NCBI GenBank assembly: GCA_019248085.1
Contig: JAEHHF010000004.1
Coordinates: 1-55,829, forward strand
Origin: Candidatus Dojkabacteria bacterium S2_J21
GTDB lineage: Bacteria > Patescibacteria > Dojkabacteria > SC72
Reading direction: 5' to 3'
DNA: 55,829 bases
This document shows positions 1 to 7,928 of this stretch, in pieces (the first letter of the stretch is position 1; the number at the start of each line of letters is the position of its first letter). Under the pieces are notes generated by a model. It was given only the letters and a program-made list of their open reading frames with translations. It was not told the DNA's origin and did no database searches. Position numbers and translations under genes: made by a program.

Positions 1-101
1 GTGGGATGTGAACTTTCTCTGAATGAAGGCCAGGCTAAGGCCTGGCCGGGTAATTGGGAATGTTGTACAATAGATTGATAATATTAGGTATATATTAACA
101 A
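1..101. repeat. Copy 1 of a 101-bp exact repeat (RAYT-flank sequence)
   Basis: Bases 1-101 are identical to 6107-6207. The match starts at the first base of the window and ends where topA-coding and frr-upstream sequence diverge. It contains the perfect hairpin GGCCAGGC-TAAG-GCCTGGCC (28-47) and a possible promoter. This is either a second genomic copy of the RAYT-associated element or an assembly artefact at a contig end; the sequence alone cannot decide. Confidence 0.9.
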
Positions 102-1285
102 GGTATGGAGTTGAATATTTACCAGAGCATCCTAATTTTTACAAAACTAGGAGTAAAGGTGCTCAAGAAGCACATGAAGCTATTAGGCCTTCAGATATTA
201 ATGTCACGAGAGAGAAGATTGAGGCTCAATTTGGTAGTGCAGAGGCAAAGTTGTATGACTTGATATGGAAGCGAGTAGTTTCCTGTCAGATGACAGACAA
301 ACAGGCGGAGATATTGACAGTTTCCATTGTTAACAAGGATGTTAAGAAGCCTGAATATGTATTTACATTGGGTGGTGAGATGACTTTGTTTGATGGATTT
401 AGAAAGGTTTTGGGTAGTGGTAAAGTTGAAGATGATTTACAAGAGATTTCTAAGATTGAGAAGGGAGAGACATTAAAATGGATTAAGTTTGTTAAGGAAC
501 AGAAATATACCCAACCTCCTGCAAGATATACTGATGCTTCATTGGTTAAGAAATTAGAAGCTTTGGAGATTGGTAGACCTTCTACATATGCAACCATCAT
601 TTCGACCATTGAAGCGAGAGGATATATTACTAAAGAGGCTAAGGCTTTGATTCCTACTGATGTGGGTAGAATTGTTACTAATTTCCTCAGAGATAACTTT
701 AAGAGGTTGGTAGATTACAAATATACCGCTAAGGTTGAGGCAGAATTAGACGGTATTGCTGCAGGTAAGATGAAGTATGTTCTCGTCATGGATGAGCAAT
801 ACAAGCCTTTGGTTGAAGAAATTGCTAAGGCTGAGAAGGATGTTAACAAGGAGGATGTTGTGATACTTGGGAAGGCTGAGGACAAGTGTCCTGTGTGTGG
901 CGGGGAGATGATAATTAGAATTGGTAGGTATGGTAAGTTCCTGAGTTGTGCTAAATTTCCTGAGTGTAAGGGTATGAAGGATTTGTCTGGGAATGAGGAG
1001 AGTTTAGATTTTAACAAATATCTTAGACCTGAGAAGTGTCCTAAGTGTGGTGGAGAATTGGCACTTAAGAATAGCAAATATGGTAAGTTTTGGGCTTGTA
1101 AGAACTATCCTGCATGTAAGGGTACGGTTCCTCTTCTTTTGCAAGAGAAGTGTCCTGAGTGTGGTCATCCTTTGGTTGAGAGAAGGAGTAAGTGGGGTAA
1201 GACATTTACTGGGTGTAGTAACTATCCGGAGTGTAAGTACATAAAGAAGACGTTTAAGGCTAAGAAGAAAAAGAAGGTGGTATAA
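74..1285 (+). CDS. topA: DNA topoisomerase I, C-terminal part (5' truncated)
   Basis: Type IA topoisomerase that relaxes negative supercoils. The frame is open from the stop at 71-73. Recognisable topA sequence starts near base 89 (YI, three residues, YG, then YLP) and continues through QEAHEAIRPSDI and the conserved RPSTYATIISTIEARGYI. Three C4 zinc ribbons follow at the C-terminus (CPVCGG..C..FPEC, CPKCGG..C..YPAC, CPECGH..C..YPEC) and a Lys-rich tail. The Toprim domain and the catalytic Tyr region (YxRTDS) are missing, because the frame runs into the 101-bp repeat at the window start. No real start codon is present; an internal ATG at 251 is not a plausible start because homology lies upstream of it. 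This is a 3' gene fragment: truncation by contig end or misassembly is most likely, interruption by a RAYT-related element is possible. Confidence 0.9.
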   Translation: MDNIRYILTRYGVEYLPEHPNFYKTRSKGAQEAHEAIRPSDINVTREKIEAQFGSAEAKLYDLIWKRVVSCQMTDKQAEILTVSIVNKDVKKPEYVFTLGGEMTLFDGFRKVLGSGKVEDDLQEISKIEKGETLKWIKFVKEQKYTQPPARYTDASLVKKLEALEIGRPSTYATIISTIEARGYITKEAKALIPTDVGRIVTNFLRDNFKRLVDYKYTAKVEAELDGIAAGKMKYVLVMDEQYKPLVEEIAKAEKDVNKEDVVILGKAEDKCPVCGGEMIIRIGRYGKFLSCAKFPECKGMKDLSGNEESLDFNKYLRPEKCPKCGGELALKNSKYGKFWACKNYPACKGTVPLLLQEKCPECGHPLVERRSKWGKTFTGCSNYPECKYIKKTFKAKKKKKVV

Positions 1286-1292
1286 TTTGTTG

Positions 1293-2132
1293 ATGGTAGA
1301 TATCCGTTATTCACAAAATTTCTATAAAAACGTTAATCATCTCAAAGAGATGGTGAAAAATGCATCTTTTTCCTCAGACGACTTAGTATTAGATATTGGT
1401 GCAGGAAATGGGGTAATAACACAAGAGCTATCTAAATATACAGATAATGTAACTGCTTTTGAGTTGGATGCTAGGTATTTCAAAGAGCTAACTCAGAATT
1501 TGTCTTCTACTTCGATTAAACTCATAAATGATGATTTTCTTCTTACAAAGTTACCTGCAAGAGATTTCAAAATATTTAGTAATATCCCATTTTCACTTAC
1601 ATCCGAGATTATTAATAAGATTACGGCAATAGATTCTAACTTGGTAGAAGCATTTCTTTTTGTACAGGAAGAAGCGGCAGAAAGATTCCTAGGGATTCCG
1701 TTTAATACTCAGATTGCGACTGTTCTAGGCTCAACATACACATTCTCCATCGTAGAGGAACTTGATAGATACGATTTCAGTCCAGTACCAAGCGTAGATA
1801 TTGTTTTACTTAGGATTGTAAAAAAGCAAAATCCTGAGATTGAATTTGAACTGTACAGGGATTTTGTTTCCTACATATTTAATCAGACAAATAGATTAGT
1901 TATTGATACTCTAAAGAAGATATTTACAGAAAAACAGATGAAATATATTAAGAAATATCTTCTAGAAAATAGCTATAGTACGCCATCCGATATACCCCTA
2001 GGGTATTACTTAGAAATCTTTCAATATTTCAAGATGAATGGTGATAGTTACAAGAAAAAAGTTAGAGGGTATTACCAAAAATATACAGAACAACATTCTA
2101 AAAGAGAGAAAGTAAACAGAACAAGGATTTAA
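1293..2132 (+). CDS. Erm/KsgA-family rRNA adenine N6-dimethyltransferase
   Basis: SAM-dependent rRNA adenine dimethyltransferase of about 279 aa. Visible motifs: SQNF near the N-terminus, the SAM loop DIGAGNGVIT (34-43), acidic motif FELD, NDD, the catalytic NIPF (97-100) and FSPVPSVD. SQNF plus NIPF resembles the Erm group (23S A2058 methylation) more than KsgA, which usually has GQxFL and NLPY. The C-terminal helical part is longer than in many Erm proteins. I chose ATG 1293 over TTG 1287; it lies 7 nt after topA, with AAGGTGG at the topA end as a possible ribosome site. If it is the only family member in the genome it may instead serve as the KsgA (16S) enzyme. Family assignment is firm, substrate is not. 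Confidence 0.82.
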   Translation: MVDIRYSQNFYKNVNHLKEMVKNASFSSDDLVLDIGAGNGVITQELSKYTDNVTAFELDARYFKELTQNLSSTSIKLINDDFLLTKLPARDFKIFSNIPFSLTSEIINKITAIDSNLVEAFLFVQEEAAERFLGIPFNTQIATVLGSTYTFSIVEELDRYDFSPVPSVDIVLLRIVKKQNPEIEFELYRDFVSYIFNQTNRLVIDTLKKIFTEKQMKYIKKYLLENSYSTPSDIPLGYYLEIFQYFKMNGDSYKKKVRGYYQKYTEQHSKREKVNRTRI

Positions 2133-2177
2133 AGAAGAATTCAGAGTAATGTCATATATATCTTCTATGATATATTC

Positions 2178-2810
2178 ATGCTTCCAAGAGAAAAATATTT
2201 AGAAAGGGGTATAGATAGCCTCAGTGATATGGAATTAATAGCCATTATTGTTGGTTCTGGTATCAAGGGGCATGATTTTATGTCTGTCTCTAGGTCTGTG
2301 GTATATCGAATACGTAAATCCATAAAGAAGAATGGGAATGTGGATGTGAATGATATTGTAGATATCATGGGTATCGGTTTGGCTACGGCTATGAAGATTC
2401 TTTCTGGTATCGAACTTGGTAGGAGGTTGTATGATCTTGGTAGTCAGGAGAGGGCGGTTGTTCGTAATTCCCAAGAGGCTTACTATTTATTAAGGGATAT
2501 GCAAAACAAGAAACAGGAATATATTGTTGGTATATTTCTTAATTCTAGATTTGAGTTACTAGAACAGCGTACTTTAGCTATTGGTACTGTGGATGGGGCT
2601 GGGTTACTTCCTAGGGATGTTATTATTCCTGCATTAGAACTTAATGCGAGTTCTGTTATATTGGCACATAACCATCCTTCGGGGGATCCTTTACCTAGTG
2701 ATGAGGATTTTGCTGTTACAGAGAGGGTAGGAAAAGCTTTAGATCTGGTAGGGATGAAATTACTCGATCATATGGTTATAGGGAGGGAGAGTTGGAAGAG
2801 TATATCTTAA
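2178..2810 (+). CDS. radC: RadC family JAMM/MPN+ protein
   Basis: RadC-type protein of 210 aa. It has an N-terminal helix-hairpin-helix region (DIVDIMGIGLATAMKIL, about 59-75) followed by the JAB/JAMM metallo-domain. The metal-binding signature is HNHPSG (164-169) with SDED (174-177), giving HxHP...SxxD. RadC is annotated as DNA repair but its biochemical role is not settled; many members accompany mobile or restriction systems. The C-terminus is complete (HMVIGRESWKSIS). It converges on the minus-strand gene at 2807-3544 with a 4-nt overlap; that gene carries a second JAMM-like motif, an unusual pairing. Confidence 0.93.
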   Translation: MLPREKYLERGIDSLSDMELIAIIVGSGIKGHDFMSVSRSVVYRIRKSIKKNGNVDVNDIVDIMGIGLATAMKILSGIELGRRLYDLGSQERAVVRNSQEAYYLLRDMQNKKQEYIVGIFLNSRFELLEQRTLAIGTVDGAGLLPRDVIIPALELNASSVILAHNHPSGDPLPSDEDFAVTERVGKALDLVGMKLLDHMVIGRESWKSIS

Positions 2811-3544
2811 TGGACCTTTAGGGTTTTTCTTTGGACTTTGTTCTCAGATGTGCGTATTAGATTAAAATCCCCATTGTGAATGAGAACTCCACCAAAAACT
2901 TTTACCTTCCCCTCTAGTCTATTGGCCAAGGAAGAGACCTGATGGATATCTTGCACAGAGAGATTAAGTCCTGGGTCTTTGATTTTGTATTTATCTTTCG
3001 TTCCTTTATCTAGCTTTGCCGTTAAAGTCTGTTGCTTTATCTCTTCAGAAGCATTTGGGTGAGTATGGCAAAGAATTATTACGTTATTGGGATCGTTGCT
3101 AATTTCTTCGATAATTCTGTTGAACTTGTCCTTATCATAGAAAACAATATTCCCTTGTAACTGATCTGAAGATTTGAATAAAGTTTCCAATCGATCTGCC
3201 GAAACTTTGCCGTTATCTATTTTCCCGAGTATGCAAAACGGATATTCAAGTGCAGTCTCCTTCTGATTTATAGCTTCTAATAGTACTGAGAGTCCCATCT
3301 GCGTTTCGGATGTTAATTCATAGGAGATATCGTCTTCGGGTAACATCTCTGGTGGGATAGGGGTCGAAGAGATAGTATCTTGATCGACATTTGTTACTGC
3401 AGGATCGGATTCAACTTCGAGTAGATAGTCTTTTATTCCTTCCTGGGAAGCGCATAATTTATTCAAAGTTGAATTGAATTCAGACGTAAATATTTCTCTT
3501 GTAACTTCTGTAGTTCCTTTGCCTTCTGTTAAATCGTTTCCCAT
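2807..3544 (-). CDS. Hypothetical protein with JAB/JAMM-like motif
   Basis: Protein of 245 aa not recognisable as a named family over its full length. In the C-terminal half VIILCHTHPN (H160, H162, P163) is followed by LNLSVQDIH (S196, D199), the HxHP-x(n)-SxxD spacing of JAB/MPN+ metalloproteases, with VFGGVLIHNGDFNLI as a plausible closing strand. The N-terminal 100 residues are acidic and Pro/Ser-rich and look disordered. A TGGTATCAT extended -10 lies at 3556-3564, giving a leader of about 5 nt, so it has its own promoter. It faces radC. A metallo-isopeptidase or DNA-associated role is inference from motif spacing only. Confidence 0.6.
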   Translation of the reverse strand: MGNDLTEGKGTTEVTREIFTSEFNSTLNKLCASQEGIKDYLLEVESDPAVTNVDQDTISSTPIPPEMLPEDDISYELTSETQMGLSVLLEAINQKETALEYPFCILGKIDNGKVSADRLETLFKSSDQLQGNIVFYDKDKFNRIIEEISNDPNNVIILCHTHPNASEEIKQQTLTAKLDKGTKDKYKIKDPGLNLSVQDIHQVSSLANRLEGKVKVFGGVLIHNGDFNLIRTSENKVQRKTLKVH

Positions 3545-3608
3545 TGTTGAATATATGATACCACACGAGATGTCTGTTTCGAGAAGAGTAGCAGTTGGTC
3601 GACTAATC

Positions 3609-3637
3609 TTGCATTCTCCTCATTCTCTTTGTATAAT
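3609..3637 (+). promoter_or_regulatory. Promoter of rpsB-tsf
   Basis: TTGCAT (3609-3614), 17-nt spacer, TATAAT (3632-3637). The start would be near 3644, leaving a leader of about 85 nt before rpsB, with AAAGGA near 3711 as ribosome site. The leader could hold an S2 autoregulatory site, but I see no convincing structure. Confidence 0.7.
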
Positions 3638-3728
3638 CCCTATGTTATTTAATCTCATATATCCCTGTAATTTTCCTGGATGATAAATATCACCCAACAG
3701 AGATATTAATAAAAGGAAACATATAAAA

Positions 3729-4859
3729 ATGGAAAACAAAAAAGAAGTAGTCGTAGAAACACAGACTCTAAACAAAGTTTCAAATGTAAAAACCCCAGAG
3801 ATACTTGATTTACTTAAAGCAGGCTGTCATTTTGGACACAAGAAAAGTGCTTGGAATCCAAGAATGAAACAGTACATATATGAAGAAAGAAATGGTATTC
3901 ATATCATAGACTTAGTAAAAACACAGGAACTCATAACAGCAACAATAAAAGCATTAAGCGAACTAACTGAAAAAGGAAACGTCTTAATCGTAGGAACAAA
4001 AGGACAAGCAGCATCAATAGTTGAAAAGGTAGCTACCGAAAATGGAGCCTTCTATGTAAACAAAAGATGGCCAGGAGGTCTTTTCACAAACTTCGAAACT
4101 ATTAGAAAGAGTGTTCAAGGATTAGTTAAGATGGAAGAAAGCCTCGCAAGAGGAGGAGAAGATCTTGTTAAAAAAGAAAGACTCTTCATGCAAAGAGAAT
4201 CAGAGAAATTGGATAGAATATACAAAGGGATTAAATTCATGGACAAGTTACCAGCTGCAGTAATCATAGTAGATAGTAAGGTTGAGAAACTAGCAATCAA
4301 AGAAGCAAGAATAGCACATATCCCAATCATTGCTTTGTTAGATACTAACTGTAATCCAGACTTAGCAGATTTCCCAATCCCAGCAAACGATGACTCTCTT
4401 AAGAGCATCTCCTTACTCTTGGCAGTTTTAGGAGAAGTGGTAGGAGAATCTAAGAGATCTCAAAGCATCATTGCATTGAGGAACAGCCAAAAAGCGACAT
4501 TGGAACTATTAGCAAAGCAATATGCAGAACAGAAAGAAAGAAATGCAAGAATGGAAGAAGAAGACAGAGAAAGAATGAAAGCACTCAGAGATGGGAAAGT
4601 AGCAGAAACAAAAGGAACTGTTGTAAGAGTTGTTAAAAAAGATATCAGTGCAGATATAGCAGCAGCAGAAGAAGTAAAAAAGGCTGTTGATTCTAAGAGC
4701 ATTGAAGATCTAGGACTTTCAGCAAGAATAGTCAAAGCTTTAGCAGAGAATGGAATCAAGAGTGTAAGTGATCTTTCTGGTAAAACCAAAGATGACCTAA
4801 TCGAAATCAAAGGAATAGGGGAGAAAGCAGCAGTAGATATATTGAAATCACTTAAATAA
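3729..4859 (+). CDS. rpsB: 30S ribosomal protein S2 with alpha-CTD-like C-terminal domain
   Basis: S2 core at about residues 22-245 (AGCHFGHKKSAWNPRM, NKRWPGGLFTNF, VDSKVEKLAIKEA, NDDSLKSI). The protein is 376 aa, against about 240 in most bacteria. After the core come a charged coiled-coil stretch (255-290) and a 53-residue domain (324-376) with the pattern SIEDLGLSARIVKALAE..GI.SVSDL..K..DDLIEIKGIGEKAAVDIL. This closely mirrors the RNA polymerase alpha-subunit CTD (helix-hairpin-helix). The fusion is seen directly; a link between 30S subunit and DNA, UP elements or rRNA is only inference. tsf follows after 18 nt, the usual S2-EF-Ts order. Confidence 0.95.
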   Translation: MENKKEVVVETQTLNKVSNVKTPEILDLLKAGCHFGHKKSAWNPRMKQYIYEERNGIHIIDLVKTQELITATIKALSELTEKGNVLIVGTKGQAASIVEKVATENGAFYVNKRWPGGLFTNFETIRKSVQGLVKMEESLARGGEDLVKKERLFMQRESEKLDRIYKGIKFMDKLPAAVIIVDSKVEKLAIKEARIAHIPIIALLDTNCNPDLADFPIPANDDSLKSISLLLAVLGEVVGESKRSQSIIALRNSQKATLELLAKQYAEQKERNARMEEEDRERMKALRDGKVAETKGTVVRVVKKDISADIAAAEEVKKAVDSKSIEDLGLSARIVKALAENGIKSVSDLSGKTKDDLIEIKGIGEKAAVDILKSLK

Positions 4860-4877
4860 CTTTTAAGCAGTAATACA

Positions 4878-5594
4878 ATGGGAGTAAGCATAGAAGATAT
4901 TAAAATGTTGCGTGCTAAAACATCTGCAGGTATGGCTCTCTGTAAAGAAGCCCTTGTTGATGCAGGTGGAGATATGGCAAAGGCGGTAGAATATATAAAT
5001 AAGAGAAGTGATGTAATCAGCAGGTTAAGAAATCTCACAGGTGCAAAAATTGGTCTTTGTAAAATGGCCTTTGAAGAAGCAGCACAAGATTTCGAGAAGG
5101 CAGTCGCCATTATCAACGAGAGAGGCTGGAATGAGCCTACAGCTGACGAAACCATAGAAAAGGGAGAAGGTGTTGTTGAAACATATCTACATGGTACAGA
5201 CCACAAGTTAGCTTCTATGGTAGAAGTAAAATGTAAGACAGATTTTGTTGCTAAAAATGATGAGTTTAGAGCATTTGCTCATGAAATAGCATTACAGGTA
5301 GCAGCAATGAAACCACTTTTTGTTTCTAAGGATAGCATCAGTGAAAAAGAGCTGGAAAAGATGAAAGTAATATTCACTAAGGAAGCAGAGAGCGAAGGCA
5401 AACCAGAGAATATTAGGGAAAAGATAGTTGAAGGAAAACTCTCAAAATATTTCGCAGAGAAATGTTTGTTAGAGCAGAAATGGTTTAAAGATGAGTCCAA
5501 GACTATGAGTAACCTCTTAGATGAGACAACTCAAAAAATGGGTGAACCTATACAGATTACTAGAATACTTTTCTGGGAATTTGGAACCAAATAA
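4878..5594 (+). CDS. tsf: Elongation factor Ts with duplicated N-terminal UBA domain
   Basis: Nucleotide exchange factor for EF-Tu, 238 aa. The N-terminal UBA-like module occurs twice: residues 5-43 (IKMLRAKTSAGMALCKEAL..AGGDMAKAVEYINKRS) and 46-84 (ISRLRNLTGAKIGLCKMAF..AAQDFEKAVAIINERGW). The core follows with the diagnostic KTDFVAKNDEF. Only one core subdomain is evident, so this is a short EF-Ts with an extra EF-Tu-contacting module. Normal EF-Ts has a single UBA. It is co-transcribed with rpsB; a weak hairpin follows the stop. Confidence 0.95.
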   Translation: MGVSIEDIKMLRAKTSAGMALCKEALVDAGGDMAKAVEYINKRSDVISRLRNLTGAKIGLCKMAFEEAAQDFEKAVAIINERGWNEPTADETIEKGEGVVETYLHGTDHKLASMVEVKCKTDFVAKNDEFRAFAHEIALQVAAMKPLFVSKDSISEKELEKMKVIFTKEAESEGKPENIREKIVEGKLSKYFAEKCLLEQKWFKDESKTMSNLLDETTQKMGEPIQITRILFWEFGTK

Positions 5595-5597
5595 TAA

Positions 5598-5619
5598 GCC
5601 TGGCTATAGTCTGGCCTTT
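5598..5619 (+). terminator. Weak terminator / REP-like hairpin after tsf
   Basis: Imperfect palindrome GCCTGGC-TATA-GTCTGGC followed by CTTT. It may end the rpsB-tsf transcript. It shares the GCCTGGC/CTGGCC core with the hairpin on the other side of the RAYT gene (6134-6153), so it may equally be a REP-like element recognised by that transposase. Confidence 0.5.
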
Positions 5620-5632
5620 GTTCATAACTTGT

Positions 5633-6091
5633 TCATCCCTGTCTAACATACAGCCACTGGTACTCATTTCCTAAATTGAAGGAATTCTTCATCGATGGGA
5701 GTTCGAGTGGATTTCGTTTTATATATTCTATTGTTGACTCCAGATCGCGTCTTCCAATGATTCTCCGAATTTGAAATGGACCTTGGAATAGTCTTCCAAC
5801 TTTACGATATTTACGGTTGAAATAGAGTGCATAGCCAGTCATAAATGACTGCATAAACCGTGGGATTTCTTGCCAATCACTCCCACATTTCAAAACAAAG
5901 TGGTAATGGTTTGGCATATAGCAATATACGATCAGGAGAATGTGTGATTTCTTCAAGTATCGATACATGAGTCTTTTGAATGTTTCGTAATCATCATCAT
6001 TGTGAAAAATCAAAGCCTTACGATTCCCACGATTATATAAATGGTAGAAACTATTACTTTTGTAAATCTCGGAGTTCTTCTTTTTGCTCAT
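5633..6091 (-). CDS. REP-associated tyrosine transposase (RAYT, Y1/IS200-like)
   Basis: HUH-superfamily single-strand DNA transposase of 152 aa. Visible signatures: FYHLYNRGNRK near the N-terminus, the HUH motif in YMPNHYHFVLK (H62, H64), GRLFQGPF, and the catalytic-Tyr segment IEYIKRNP (Y123). RAYT proteins typically move or process REP palindromes and are usually single-copy. Palindromes with a common GCCTGGC core lie on both sides (5598-5615 and 6134-6153), the arrangement expected of a RAYT with its REP elements. It sits against the flow between tsf and frr, splitting the usual order of translation genes. The right flank recurs at bases 1-101. Confidence 0.88.
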   Translation of the reverse strand: MSKKKNSEIYKSNSFYHLYNRGNRKALIFHNDDDYETFKRLMYRYLKKSHILLIVYCYMPNHYHFVLKCGSDWQEIPRFMQSFMTGYALYFNRKYRKVGRLFQGPFQIRRIIGRRDLESTIEYIKRNPLELPSMKNSFNLGNEYQWLYVRQG

Positions 6092-6106
6092 TTATAGAGC
6101 ATAACA

Positions 6107-6207
6107 GTGGGATGTGAACTTTCTCTGAATGAAGGCCAGGCTAAGGCCTGGCCGGGTAATTGGGAATGTTGTACAATAGATTGATAATATTAGGTATATA
6201 TTAACAA
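6107..6207. repeat. Copy 2 of the 101-bp exact repeat; hairpin and frr promoter region
   Basis: Identical to 1-101. It lies between the RAYT start codon and the frr start codon and ends 1 nt before the frr ATG. It contains the perfect 8-bp hairpin at 6134-6153. A possible promoter, TTGGGA (6160-6165) - 17 nt - GATAAT (6183-6188), would serve frr with a leader of about 14 nt. Confidence 0.9.
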
Positions 6208-6208
6208 A

Positions 6209-6754
6209 ATGGACATAGACCTTTTTAAAGCGGATATACAAAAGTGTATAGATCACATACATGATGATTTAGTACAGATTAGAACAGGAAGAGCGACCCC
6301 TGAATTGGTAGAAGAAGTAATGGTTAATGCGTATGAGACAATGGCTCCGATCAAGAACTATGCGTCCATATCTTCAATCGATGCAAAAACACTCTCTATA
6401 CAACCGTGGGACAAAAGTATCTTGGAGAATATCTCTAAGGCTATAAATATTGCCAATATGGGTCTCTCCCCAATGATAGAAGGAGACAGAGTATTGGTAA
6501 GAGTACCCGAACTAACAGAGGAGAGAAGGAAAGAATATGTTAAGTTGATGAAGGATAGGATAGAGGATGGAAGAATTGCTGTAAGACAGGTAAGACAGAA
6601 ATATATGAAAGAGATAGATGAATTGCAGTCCAATGGTTTGTCGGAGGATGAAGCAGATCTCACTAGGACGGAAATTGAAAAGATTGTTAAGGAATCAAAT
6701 CAACATATTGAAGAAATAAGAGAACAGAAAGAAAAAGACCTCTTAACTATATAA
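6209..6754 (+). CDS. frr: Ribosome recycling factor
   Basis: Splits post-termination 70S ribosomes with EF-G. Length (181 aa) and sequence fit RRF: IRTGRATPELVEEVMVNAYE, PIKNYASISSIDAKTLSIQPWDKS, EGDRVLVRVPELTEERRKEYVKLMKDRIEDGRIAVRQVR split over the conserved core, and a helical C-terminus with EQKEKDLLTI. The ATG follows the 101-bp repeat by a single base, so its expression probably depends on the promoter inside that repeat. rseP follows after 16 nt. Confidence 0.97.
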   Translation: MDIDLFKADIQKCIDHIHDDLVQIRTGRATPELVEEVMVNAYETMAPIKNYASISSIDAKTLSIQPWDKSILENISKAINIANMGLSPMIEGDRVLVRVPELTEERRKEYVKLMKDRIEDGRIAVRQVRQKYMKEIDELQSNGLSEDEADLTRTEIEKIVKESNQHIEEIREQKEKDLLTI

Positions 6755-6770
6755 TTTAGAATATACTTCG

Positions 6771-7919
6771 ATGCTCTCCATATTAGTAAACATACTCTTG
6801 TTCATAGCGGTTATCGGTATCCTTACGTTCGTACATGAATTAGGGCATTTCCTAGCTGCAAAATTAGTTAAGGCCAAAGTTTTTGAATTTTCCTTGGGTT
6901 TTGGTCCCAAATTACTTTCTAAGAAATTTAGAGGGACCGAATATAATATTAGACTTCTACCATTGGGCGGGTTTGTAAAAATATTGGGAGATGGGGATCC
7001 TGGAAAAGAGAAAGCAGAAGAGAAATTAAAGAAGGATGACGGTAATCTTCAAAGCAAGCCTAAGATAGCACAAATCGGAGTGATGTTGGCTGGTGTGACT
7101 ATGAATATCCTCTTTGCAATTACTATGTATTTCATAATACTTGGTAGCTCAGGTTGGAAGATGACATTAGATTGGTCATTTGAAAATTTCAAACCAACAG
7201 GAGCAAAAATTGTCAAAGAAGTAGCAGAAGATGTTAAGTATTCGGAAGTAATTAAAGATGGTGGAGCATATGTTGCCCAAATACCTAACGAGGGTGTAAT
7301 TAAGACAATTGCGGGACAAGAAATTACTCTGTCAAATCAGGTAGGTGAAGTATTGAAAGCACGCAAGGGAGAACTTGTAGATATATATATCTGTACAGAG
7401 GGTTGTAATTCATATGTTGTACAGGTATCAGAGGCAGGGACAATAGGGATTTCGCTTCCAACAAACTACTATGTAATTATTTCATACGAAGATCATAAAC
7501 TGACTGCAGGATTTTCTCATTTGATAAATACGGTTAGACTAATAAGCACGAAGCTTGGGGATCTGTTTAGTGAAGCCAAAACAACGGGAGATTATTCTGA
7601 AGTCTCCAACTCTGTATCTGGTCCTGTTGGTATCTATTTCCTAATAGACTATTTCAAGAACTTAGGATTAATAACTTTCCTGAGTGTAATGGGGGACCTG
7701 TCACTCTCTTTAGCGATTATGAATCTTTTGCCAATACCGGCTTTGGATGGGGGTAGAGTGGTTATTCTGTCCATTGAGGGTATTTTAAGAAAGGATCTCA
7801 ATAACAAGATTAAGACTTTGATAATAAATGGGAGCTTCATTTTACTGATGATTCTTGTTATATTTATTATGATCAAAGATGTTCTAAATATTCAAAATAT
7901 TCAGAATATGTTTAAATAA
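6771..7919 (+). CDS. rseP: Site-2 protease family (M50) zinc metalloprotease
   Basis: Intramembrane protease of the RseP/S2P type, 382 aa. Zinc motif HELGH (22-26) lies in the first membrane helix, and LPIPALDGGRV near residue 320 supplies the third ligand region. A PDZ-like segment lies around 160-230, with further hydrophobic segments at about 95-125 and 350-375. It likely cleaves membrane anchors of signalling or secreted proteins. It runs 9 nt ahead of two membrane-anchored surface proteins, which could be substrates, though that is inference from position. Confidence 0.9.
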   Translation: MLSILVNILLFIAVIGILTFVHELGHFLAAKLVKAKVFEFSLGFGPKLLSKKFRGTEYNIRLLPLGGFVKILGDGDPGKEKAEEKLKKDDGNLQSKPKIAQIGVMLAGVTMNILFAITMYFIILGSSGWKMTLDWSFENFKPTGAKIVKEVAEDVKYSEVIKDGGAYVAQIPNEGVIKTIAGQEITLSNQVGEVLKARKGELVDIYICTEGCNSYVVQVSEAGTIGISLPTNYYVIISYEDHKLTAGFSHLINTVRLISTKLGDLFSEAKTTGDYSEVSNSVSGPVGIYFLIDYFKNLGLITFLSVMGDLSLSLAIMNLLPIPALDGGRVVILSIEGILRKDLNNKIKTLIINGSFILLMILVIFIMIKDVLNIQNIQNMFK

Positions 7920-7928
7920 TCGTGATAT

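Noticed and set aside
2811..2835. Terminator between radC and the facing gene
   Set aside because: The only candidate stem is 3-4 bp and the genes overlap, so there is no supportable terminator.
4460..5206. Long antisense open frame (248 codons) across rpsB and tsf on the minus strand
   Set aside because: It is a shadow of two certain ribosomal or translation genes; Ser/Leu/Ala-rich low-complexity content typical of antisense frames.
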